Source of the DNA: Steinernema hermaphroditum
Taxonomy: Eukaryota > Nematoda > Chromadorea > Rhabditida > Steinernematidae
Direction of reading: 5' to 3'
Length of the DNA: 64,000 nt
NCBI GenBank assembly: GCA_030435675.1
Contig: CM059621.1
Location: 15,810,001-15,874,000, forward strand
In this document: positions 56,115-64,000 of the stretch, one piece after another
Layout: each line of letters starts with the position of its first letter
How positions within the stretch are numbered: position 1 is the first letter of the stretch
The notes under the pieces: generated by a model
Told to the model about the DNA's origin: nothing
Databases searched by the model: none
The model's input: the letters and a program-made list of their open reading frames with translations, nothing else
Translations under genes and position numbers: made by a program

Positions 56115-56122
56115 TTTATATA
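56115..56122 (-). promoter_or_regulatory. TATA box of the SH2-pseudokinase gene
   Basis: TATATAAA on the minus strand about 100 bases upstream of the chosen ATG. Confidence 0.6.
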
Positions 56123-56490
56123 ATTGTGGTAAGGCCCGACATCTCTACAAAGACAGCAAGCAAAATAACTTTCTACAAAACCTCACCCTAAACAATATAT
56201 GAAGAGAGGAGGCAAAAAATGGAACACAAAAAGGGAATGATGGCCTCTTCCGCTTCAATTTCGTTGCCTGGTATCTTCGCTCCCACAACGAAAACTTGCC
56301 AAAAAACGAAAATGCAGAGATGCAATGGTCAAGAAAGACCGCTCTCTCAATTCGTTCAACGAACTTCGGAGAGAGCGGATATGTCGATCAAAAACCAGCA
56401 AAACTAGAAAATGTCTACAGCTGCACTCGTAGACGTCTGCACATTAGTCGGTTGCAGACTCATTTGTCAGACGACAGACGCTAGAATGCC

Positions 56491-56497
56491 TATAAAA
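56491..56497 (+). promoter_or_regulatory. TATA box of the BIR gene
   Basis: TATAAAA in GCCTATAAAAGGC, 51 bases before the ATG. Confidence 0.65.
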
Positions 56498-56547
56498 GGC
56501 AAGGTTCACCGCATTCGCCCCTTGTTTCACGTTGGAATCAGCCGCCA

Positions 56548-57257
56548 ATGACGCAGAAACCGAAGTCGCAGCAGCTGCCCGATCTGCAGTCGAATCTGCG
56601 CGCTGCTCTTGAGTCTTACGGTCAGTTCACTTCTCCCGCTACTCTATCATATAACTTCCGCTTTGCAGGGCCTGAGAAGCAGACCTTCGGAGCGCTCTTC
56701 GACGGAGACGATGTTGCCGAAATGAAGAACTTCTTCTTCGCCGCTGGTCGCCTTAACTCTTTCGCTGCGCGCCAGGGCGGATGGACCTACGATAAGCCGC
56801 ACAAGAACGCCTCGTGCTCTTCGAAACTGGTCGGTCATCTAGTTTGGTTTCGATCTAACTCGCTGTGCGTTTCAGCTCGCGGAAAATGGATTTTACTTCA
56901 ATGCCATTTCGCGGAAATCGGTCACGTGTGCGTTCTGCCAGCTCGACGTCACGTGCTCGGCACATTTGGACCCGAGCGTTGAGCACGTGCGCCTCAATCC
57001 GCGATGCTACTTCGTGACGATGGCGAAATCGGAAGAGCAATGGACCATCGAGGACGCCATGTATCTCCTCCAGTTTCGCCGAAGAGCGTTGTCGGTAAAG
57101 TTTTTCTTTGAGTCGACGCCAACCTACTGATGAACTTATCCAGATGAAAGCAGCCGAGATGAGACGTCATGATGCGGAGAGACGACGTGAGGAGCGCCGT
57201 CAGCATTTCCGGAACGCCGGCGGAGAAACACAGCCTCACCGGCACGCCATCAGTTAA
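56548..57257 (+). CDS. Single-BIR protein of the survivin type
   Basis: Exons 56548-56620, 56669-56829, 56876-57094 and 57144-57257 give 188 residues. Survivin-type BIR proteins act in the chromosomal passenger complex during mitosis. The BIR zinc ligands are present: CAFC, then His and Cys in EHVRLNPRC with six residues between them, preceded by AGRLNSFAARQ and NGFYF. After the BIR comes a long charged helix (WTIEDAMYLLQFRRRAL, then MRRHDAERRREERRQHFR), matching the C-terminal helix by which survivin binds its partners. Odd point: the structural Trp usually found between the Cys pair and the DP motif is absent (LDVTCSAHLDP). The first intron is 48 nt, a multiple of three and stop-free, so an unspliced form would add 16 residues. 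No RING domain. Closest known types: BIRC5 and C. elegans BIR-1/BIR-2. Confidence 0.85.
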
Positions 57258-58441
57258 TACATTCCAATGTAATTTCTGTAAATATTTTTGTTAATAAGAA
57301 ACATGTGACATGTGATCTGCTCTCTGACGGCTTCTTGTATTCGTCCTTGGTATATACTTGTTATTGTTTTGGTGCTGCTTGGTTCTCGGTGATTTCACCG
57401 TGAGATGGTTCTGCTTCACCGGTATACGGCGAGCGACGGTACGCGACCAGTTGGAGAAAACGAAGAATTTTAAAGAAACGCATGCTCTTCTTGGAACGAT
57501 TGTTTGAATGAGCTCGATTTCTCCACGCCTAAAAGAACTGAGAATCTGAAAGATTCCGGGAAGGGAGAACAGTAGACGTCTGCGAGCGCGAGAGAGACGC
57601 GTGCCTCCTCTTCTTCCCCTGCAGAAATTTTTTTCCAACTCGACTGCCCCATTTGTGATCAATTACCTAACTCCATTTGAAGTGATTAAGTGCGCGCTTT
57701 GGCACCGTCGAACAAAAGGCTTTTCGAGTAATTAATCACTTAACTGATGGATGGATAGGTTGTCTCCCTCGCCATTACAGTATCCTTATCAGAAGTCGAC
57801 ACAAACTTACCGTAATCATTCTGTTTGGTAACTTCTCCTTCAGAATGTGTACTGCCTGACAGATTCTCGAGCTTCTTTGGTTCTCTTCAAATGGAGTCTT
57901 CCTTCAGGGTGGAGGGTGAGCAACTAAGTATTCAAACGACCGTAATCAAGCCATTTTAGTTACGCTGCATCATTTAACCTGGCAAAAGTGCGTGTATTTG
58001 CTCCCAATTCATCAATCATTGACATCGATTCAAAACCGTACCCTTCAGACGATCATGTAATCTTAATGATTCTCCCTAACCACGCAAGGGTCATTAGGTC
58101 ACCACAAATCCGTTTCCGACGAGCACCGCTTAACTAATCCTCGGCCGCAGCCTTGTTGGTACGCCTTTCCCCGCCCATTTTGCCCATCCACACCCTATTT
58201 ACTGTCGACCATCGATCGCACCCGATTTCTGTACACAAAAACAAGCTCCCACTCAGTCGCCAGCGCGCACAACTGTCCTCTCTCCTTCGTTTCCCGCCCA
58301 AATCGATCCCATCGCGTGGCGCGTAAAGGTCAGCCCTCACAGAGAACATCTGGCCCTCATTTGGATATTAGCCCACCGAACTCATTACCCAAATCGGTGT
58401 CTCTGCGCAGCTGCTGGTCATCGAAACGATCTTTTCAGGCG
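57258..58441. other. Intergenic region, BIR gene to stomatin
   Basis: No gene is supported; minus-strand frames at 57,290-57,660 and 58,134-58,349 lack any domain. CTTTTCAG ends three bases before the stomatin ATG, and a donor-like GTCAGC at 58,328 could begin a 5' UTR intron. Confidence 0.5.
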
Positions 58442-59879
58442 ATGGAAGAGGAGCGCATCGAGATGGAGGAGCAAGAGCGGTTCGCCGTGTCGCCGTCACC
58501 CGCCGTCGGCAAAAGCTCCCAAAAGTGTAAGTGGCATGGCTAATGTGTTCTCGAAATCTGGAGGGCTTTTAGCCAATGAATCGGGCACCGACGTCGCCGG
58601 AGGGGTCCTCGGCCGCGTCCTCACCTTCTTCTCCTTCATCCTCATCGCAGTCACTTTCCCCATCTCCGTTTTTCTCTGTATTCGAGTAAGTTTTAGTCAA
58701 TGACACTGCGATGGTTGTTTGACTGTCTCTACAAAAATATTCGTGAAATTACCTCCGAAAATCGAAAATTTCATGTCTCTCAGACGTCTGCAATAGAAGA
58801 CTGTCTGCAAAATACATGACAAGGTGTACCAGAAAAGTTATTCCGCCCAATTTTTGGAGCGATCTACCTCGAAATCGATGGGAATTCTAGGGAGACAGTC
58901 TAGGAGTTCTATTCGACGGTCTACATCTAGTGCTCCATTGTGTTTGGCTTCTTTGAGACCTTAAGATCATCCTTGAGAGGAAAGTGAAACATAGAACAAA
59001 AAACTGCGGTCATTCGAAAGAAGATCGATTCGAGACCACTTGTTTCGGCGTCCGCCACAAGTCATGAAACCCCACATTCCAGGTGGTGCAAGAATACGAA
59101 CGTGCGGTGGTTTTCCGATTCGGAAAACTGATGAAAGGCGGCGCCCGCGGCCCCGGCATCATCTTCATCAACCCCATCACTGACACATTCACCAAAGTTG
59201 ATCTCCGCGTCGTCTCCTTCGACGTGCCCCCTCAGGAGATCCTCTCGAAGGACTCGGTTACGGTCACCGTCGACGCCGTAATCTACTTCCGCATCTCCAA
59301 CGCCACCATCTCGGTGACGAACGTGCGCGACGCCGCCAGATCGACGAAGCTCCTGGCGCAGACGACCCTCCGCAACATCCTCGGCACAAAGACCCTCTCG
59401 GAGATGCTCTCGGAACGCGAATCGATCTCCCACCAGATGCAGGAGTCTCTCGACGTCGCCACCGATCCTTGGGGCGTCAACGTAGAGCGTGTAGAGGTCA
59501 AAGACGTCCGTTTGCCCCACCAGCTCCAGAGGGCCATGGCTGCCGAAGCTGAAGCTGCGCGCGAGGCCCGCGCTAAAGTGATCGCCGCCGAAGGAGAAAT
59601 GAAGGCCTCGAAGGCCCTCAGCCAGGCAGCTGTAGTGATGTCCGAGGCTCCCAATGCCCTTCAGCTCCGCTATCTTCAAACTCTTTCTACTATTAGGTAA
59701 GTGTCTGAAAGTAGAAGACTTTGTCTAAAAGAATTTCTAGTGCCGAAAAGAACTCGACGATCATCTTCCCATTTCCCATCGAAATGTTCAAACACTTCAT
59801 GAACGACCAACCAGCGACTCCCCGACAGTCGGTCGTCCAGATCGCCCGGACGTCGACCCCAGAACAAGAAACCCAGTAA
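58442..59879 (+). CDS. Stomatin (SPFH/band 7 membrane scaffold)
   Basis: Exons 58442-58526, 58573-58685, 59083-59696 and 59741-59879 give 316 residues, in phase. Stomatins are monotopic membrane proteins that oligomerise at the inner face of the plasma membrane or late endosomes and modulate ion channels. A short acidic N-terminus is followed by a hydrophobic hairpin with the conserved Pro (VLTFFSFILIAVTFPISVFL) and a Cys at its end, then VVQEYERAVVFRFGKL, KVDLRVVSFDVPPQEILSKD, LLAQTTLRNILGTKTLSEML, ERVEVKDVRLPHQLQRAMAA, the EAxAREARAKVIAAEGE coiled helix and LQLRYLQTLSTI with FPFPIEMF. This is full length and strongly conserved. The ATG lies just after CTTTTCAGGCG, suggesting trans-splicing or a 5' UTR intron. 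AATAAA at 59,911. C. elegans relatives include STO-1, UNC-1 and MEC-2; which one is not decidable here. Confidence 0.94.
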
Positions 59880-59910
59880 CCATAATGTCCTGCCCGTTAA
59901 CGATAATAAC

Positions 59911-59916
59911 AATAAA
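59911..59916 (+). terminator. Polyadenylation signal of stomatin
   Basis: AATAAA 31 bases after the stop. The opposing HRS-like gene has its own AATAAA at 59,952-59,947, so the two convergent transcripts may overlap. Confidence 0.7.
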
Positions 59917-60013
59917 TTGAAATCCGTATACACTCTCATGCACTTTTTTATTTACCTGTGTACATGTTTTGTACATGATCTGATTAATGCTCGGAGGCGA
60001 ATCGCCGAGCACG

Positions 60014-61556
60014 TCAGTCGAGTGCGATAAGAAGAGAATCCACGTCGAAGTCTGCAAAATGTCATGTTACACAAATCGCGAGTTCCAATGCCATTACTTT
60101 TGTTGTCGTTCTGTTTCGGCTCTTTCTTCGTTGTCTCCTCCAAATCCTGAGTTGGTGGCTCTTGGTGGCAGGTGGTGATGGTTTCCTTACTGTCGGCACT
60201 ACAAAGGGAAGCGCTCGGAACTACGGGTTCCTGTTGCTTGAAGTTGCTTTTGCCGAGCGTTTCTGGAATGTGCATGTTTTTTTGCTGTGGCCGAACGAAG
60301 GCGAAATGGTGAGGATTCAGTCCGCGCGACTCGTAGAACTTATTGAGGACCTCATGGCGTTGCTTGTTCAGCATTTCCTGCAAGGGTCAGCCTTTCAGTG
60401 ACATGACATGTACGAGGGCTTCTGCCAACCTGCTTCTCGACTCTCATGAGGGTGAGCTTTTCTTGAATCTGACGTTGCCGTTCACGCTGCTCGGCAAGCT
60501 GGCGTTCCCTCTTTTCACGAGCATAGTCTTCACGAAGCGCATCAACTGCTTGACGGGCTTCAACGATGCTGGACACACGATCCTGAAAAATATCTAGTGT
60601 TCACCGCATGACCGTCCTGTTCTTACTTGCAACTGTTCGTACTTCTCTCTTTCCTCTTCCAAATCACTCATTCTCTTGACGACCTGAGTGTTGTACGCAT
60701 GCATCAGCTCAGTGAACATGCTGTGGATCTCGGTGTCGTTGCGAACTGATCGTCCTCGGGCCAAATTGCGTCGAATACGAATTTCCATTCTGTCCACGCG
60801 CTCCTCCAGCTCCTGACACAGCATCACCGCTTCTCTGACCACGATGGGATTTTCCTCTTTCCGCTGCGGCCGAGTCGCCCAGTTCTCTTCACTCGTCGGA
60901 GTGGCGACTGTTACCGCGACTCCAACCTTCGGCTGCTGGTCTTTTTCCAACCAGTAGTCCTTGGTAAGGTAGCGATGCAGATCGGGATCCGCAGTTACCT
61001 CTTCGACCGTGGTACCTAAACGAAGTAGATAAGCAAATACTGATTTATATAGTTTACCATAAGTGAAAAGACCTGAATCACTTGGTGAAACACCGCTAAT
61101 CGTTGAGACGGAAGAAAGCTGGCTCGGTCCGTTGAAGCGCTGCAGTATCTGACGCTTCGCCCGCTCCTTCTCCGCTTCCATATTGCTCAACGCGATTGCC
61201 CTCGCCAGATCATCGTCTTGCGGCGGTTCATATGTCTTCGTTTCTTCTTTAGGAGCATTCTTCTTCGCCTCCTGTTTGCTCAACCAAAGCGCCTTCGCTA
61301 GTTCGTCATCTTCTCGTTCGGGCCTCGCTGCAGAAGATCCTGGATTAGCGGCGTTGGCCTCAGCGCTCAGTGCGATTGCAAGGGCAAGTTGGGTGCCCTC
61401 GTCGAGCTCCGTCTGCTTCTTCTTTTTCTTCGAGAAGAGTCCCATGATCGTGTGGCGTAGTGGTCGACCGCTCGGTAGATGAACTACTCGTTTGAGTGGG
61501 AAGTCGGAAGACGGAGCGGTCGGAACTGTCTCGCTTTGCAGACAACCGTCTGTCAT
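60014..61556 (-). CDS. HRS-like endosomal sorting protein with three UIMs, lacking VHS and FYVE
   Basis: Exons on the minus strand are 61556-61058, 61015-60627, 60582-60430, 60377-60098 and 60051-60014; 452 residues, in phase. Three ubiquitin-interacting motifs come first: TQLALAIALSAEA (about residues 55-67), DDELAKALWLSKQEAK (83-98) and DDDLARAIALSNMEAEK (114-130). The HRS helical core follows: RGRSVRNDTEIHSMF, LEEEREKYEQLQDRVSSI, EARQAVDALREDYAREKRER and QRERQRQIQEKLTLMRVEKQ. The last exon, joined by a 46-nt intron, ends NFDVDSLLIALD, a clathrin-box-like motif placed as in HRS. HRS is the ESCRT-0 subunit sorting ubiquitinated cargo; its N-terminal VHS and FYVE domains are absent here. The second in-frame Met (61,445) would give MGLFSKKKKK, a basic, possibly membrane-binding start. 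The first intron (61,057-61,016) is 42 nt and stop-free. AATAAA at 59,952-59,947. Confidence 0.85.
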
Positions 61557-63934
61557 TTACGAGGTTCAAAAAGCGGTCCAAAAATGCACAATGTGGCAAA
61601 TTATCATATAAAGCGGGTGCATATACAACTAATTCCCCCTAAGTGCCAACTCAAGCTTTATACTGGACTCTTCAAGTGTGCAACCACACCAAAGATGTGC
61701 AAAAATCCAACAGAAGGACGAGAGAATGACAAATTCCCGAAAAAATTGATTGACTCAGGTTGATCGGCGCAAGACCCCGTCTACTGTTTGTCCCCTCCCA
61801 GCAGGCACTTCCTACAAAACGAGACAGTCCCGAGCGCTCCGGTCGCCATTCAAACGGTTAGTTCTCCTGTCGATCGTTTTTTGACGAAAAGGTTTCACTT
61901 CCAAAAGTATCCGCCGATTACCGTACATCTGTCCTTTAAAGATCGCGGCCAATCCAGCTACAGCCTTTGATTTATAGGCTCAACTTCGGTAAAAACATCG
62001 TAGCATTTCATGGTTTATCTTTGGTTTTTGTTTTCCTAAAGTTCCACTGCTAAAAAAGTGGCTCATTAGCCTAGCTCAACCTCCAGCTAATACGATGTTT
62101 TCCCTCAACGATCTTTCAACTTGATTGTTTATCTCGTTTCCTCGTCGGTTCTCGCAATCCTCCATTACCCAACCATTACTACTCAACAATCCCACTTGAT
62201 TTAATATTTTAATGTCTTTTGCACAATGTGATATACGGTGTTTTGCCTCTTGTTTTCATCGTGAAAACACGTGTTTTCCTTCAGTTCCGGCCGTTTTCAA
62301 TTTTCCCTCAAAATTTGTACAATCTTAGGTTCTCCTAGCGTAGTTAGTACTTTCAAAACAGAACCAAACATCCTTGTGAAGGAAAAGGTTTTCTAGTTGA
62401 GCACCGACAACAACAACCACAAGCATGTGGCTGGGACTTTGTGACTATATAGCAGAACAAATACGTCTTTCCCGCTTGTTTTCTCGGTACGCACGAGACA
62501 TAGATCCTGTCACACCTCCATCTTATGTGTACATTCCGGATATACGCCTCCGTGGAAGTACGTTTTGAATATGTATTTATAATGTAGGATATCACAAAAA
62601 ACCCACCCCTCCCCCACAGACAGACACTTCAGTGCTTGCGTACGCTGCAGTGAAACGTTGCAGACAACGATCGTCACTTCTTCAAGCATATTTGTATGAG
62701 GTTGGTCGACTTCCCACCGCTTCACCTACTTCAAAATGACTGTCATCGTCTGCAGTGTTTGTCTATAAGAAAGTCCACGAGCTCACGAAACGCAGACACA
62801 ATTCTTTGTCTGCAGATAAACATCAGATTGTCTGTCTCCAGAGTATTGAATTTTTTTTATGATATCCTGAATTTCCAAATTGCTTCTTGAAACGACTAGG
62901 TGGATACAGACATGGTATGCCCTCGAATTACAGTACCCAAAAATCTGTTTTCTTTCGGACAGTACAAGTTGCAAAGGCGGAATCTCACCGTTTAGCCTGT
63001 TTACCTGGAGATATCCGCAATGATGTCATTGTTCTAAAAAAAAGATGCTTTGTTATGATAACCCACACTTCCACATGACTCTATGGCATGTACTTTTATG
63101 GGTAAACGCATAAAGTTTCAACGTAATGGGCCGAGTTGCAAAGATCACAAATCCAAAACAGGCTGGCATCTTGGTCATGCGCACTTTTCTGACTGCACTT
63201 GCGAAACTTCCAGTTCAACTATATTCCAAACGAATATTCGAATGTCTATTTGACCGTATGGAAGTATTTTACTGTAGTTCTAAGAGCTGAGTGGTGGAAT
63301 TTCAGGTCTTCCGTGCAATAGGCAAAGGCTGTTGTTGTCATAAACATTTATGAGACCGAGGCCTTGTTAGAAGTAGCCATTTGCCAAGATCTAGACCGAT
63401 CGATTTTGTTTCTTAAGAACGCCTCGCTTGAGATATATCTTACCGACCGAAATGTATCTTCCTTCAAACGAGACATGAGACTGTCTAAAGATTTCAAATT
63501 TTGGACTAAAGGACTAAGGTCTGTTAGCAGCTGTATCAAAATTTATTTATGTCTTCCTTGGTAGTAGTTTGGTTACTTTCATTTTGTGTCGCAGACGTTT
63601 TAGGGCCTCAAAAAGATGACAATTCGTACGTACGTTCCTATAGACTGTACCGTCTTATAGGCGTTGAATCAGAGATGCGGACGGTTCGGGACTCGGATTC
63701 GTTTGGATTTCGAACTTGATCGGAACCACTTGCCATACTAGAAGACTTCAAGGATTCAAAACTCGAAGTTCGCATGGCCCCATGGCGATGTTCGATTACG
63801 GTGACCAAAAATCACGAAAACAAGTTCTTAATTTTGGCATTTACAACCCGTGTTTCCGCTACGAGCATTCAGCAACAGAAATCATCCCTTAATCCAACTG
63901 TGAATGCCTTGATAACGTCATTTTCAGCGTAGAC
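61557..63934. other. Intergenic region
   Basis: No supported gene in about 2.4 kb. Open frames are short on both strands with no domain. No VHS- or FYVE-coding exon is visible upstream of the HRS-like gene. Confidence 0.5.
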
Positions 63935-64000
63935 ATGCCGATCGAGATCGAGAATAACCCTCTGGTTATGACTGCACGTCTCATCGTCTTCTTCCTATGC
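63935..64000 (+). CDS. 5' end of a gene cut by the window edge
   Basis: ATG at 63,935 follows ATTTTCAGCGTAGAC. The frame reads MPIEIENNPLVM, then TARLIVFFLC to the edge, with a hydrophobic stretch starting at about residue 13. GC-rich codons resemble the real genes here. Identity unknown. Confidence 0.45.
   Translation, partial: MPIEIENNPLVMTARLIVFFLC

Noticed and set aside
59062..59679. A 205-codon minus-strand frame opposite stomatin.
   Set aside because: A shadow of the stomatin exon on the plus strand.
20599..61057. Several short introns are multiples of three and free of stops (20,599; 56,621; 61,016; first introns of both TM-PDZ copies).
   Set aside because: Among roughly 30 introns of 40-55 nt, about a sixth should look like this by chance, so it is not evidence of a special intron class. 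The point is noted only for individual genes.

Overview
The window is animal nuclear DNA, almost certainly from a nematode. Gene-sized reading frames are broken by very short introns (mostly 40-55 nt) with GT donors and TTTCAG/TTTTAG acceptors. Several start codons sit directly after an acceptor-like AG, as expected for spliced-leader trans-splicing. The proteins include an SH2-kinase of the nematode FER-like type, a membrane-anchored carboxylesterase and a nematode-style PDZ domain. I cannot name the species. There is no operon structure, CRISPR, rRNA or credible tRNA.

Layout. Bases 1-14,700 have no convincing gene; they are a patchwork of short direct duplications, MITE-like pieces and one purine-rich block. 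14,727-20,745 (+) is a membrane-anchored carboxylesterase whose 3.4-kb intron holds a dead copy of one of its own exons. 20.7-24.1 kb is mostly empty, followed by a small membrane protein (24.19-24.44, +). TAF10 (-) and LEO1 (+) form a divergent pair at 24.7-27.1 kb. A second copy of the TAF10 promoter and first exon, with a different C-terminus, lies at 27.6-28.3 kb (-). 29-43 kb is repeat-rich: a broken Helitron helicase, an 801-bp palindrome, tandem repeat pairs and a mariner remnant. Isolated candidate exons lie at 29.42 and 40.28 kb.

43.6-64 kb is gene-dense. In order: a signal peptide-ectodomain-TM-PDZ protein (-); the C-terminal E2 part of a BIRC6-like gene (+) with a single-exon F-box-like gene nested on the opposite strand; a truncated second copy of the TM-PDZ gene that stops inside its TM segment (-); a short-chain dehydrogenase (+); an SH2-pseudokinase (-); a survivin-type BIR protein (+); a stomatin (+); an HRS-like protein with three UIMs and a C-terminal clathrin box but no VHS or FYVE domain (-); and the first codons of another gene at the right edge (+).

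Functional themes are Pol II transcription (TAF10 in TFIID/SAGA, LEO1 in PAF1C), ubiquitin and endosomal sorting (BIRC6-type E2, F-box protein, UIM/HRS protein), and membrane or signalling proteins. The strongest unusual points are the domain-stripped HRS paralogue, the secreted copy of the TM-PDZ protein, the TAF10 first-exon chimera, the doubly degenerate SH2-kinase, and a strong strand bias of the heptamer ATTTTTG in the repeat-rich blocks. All assignments come from reading the sequence; no database search was possible.
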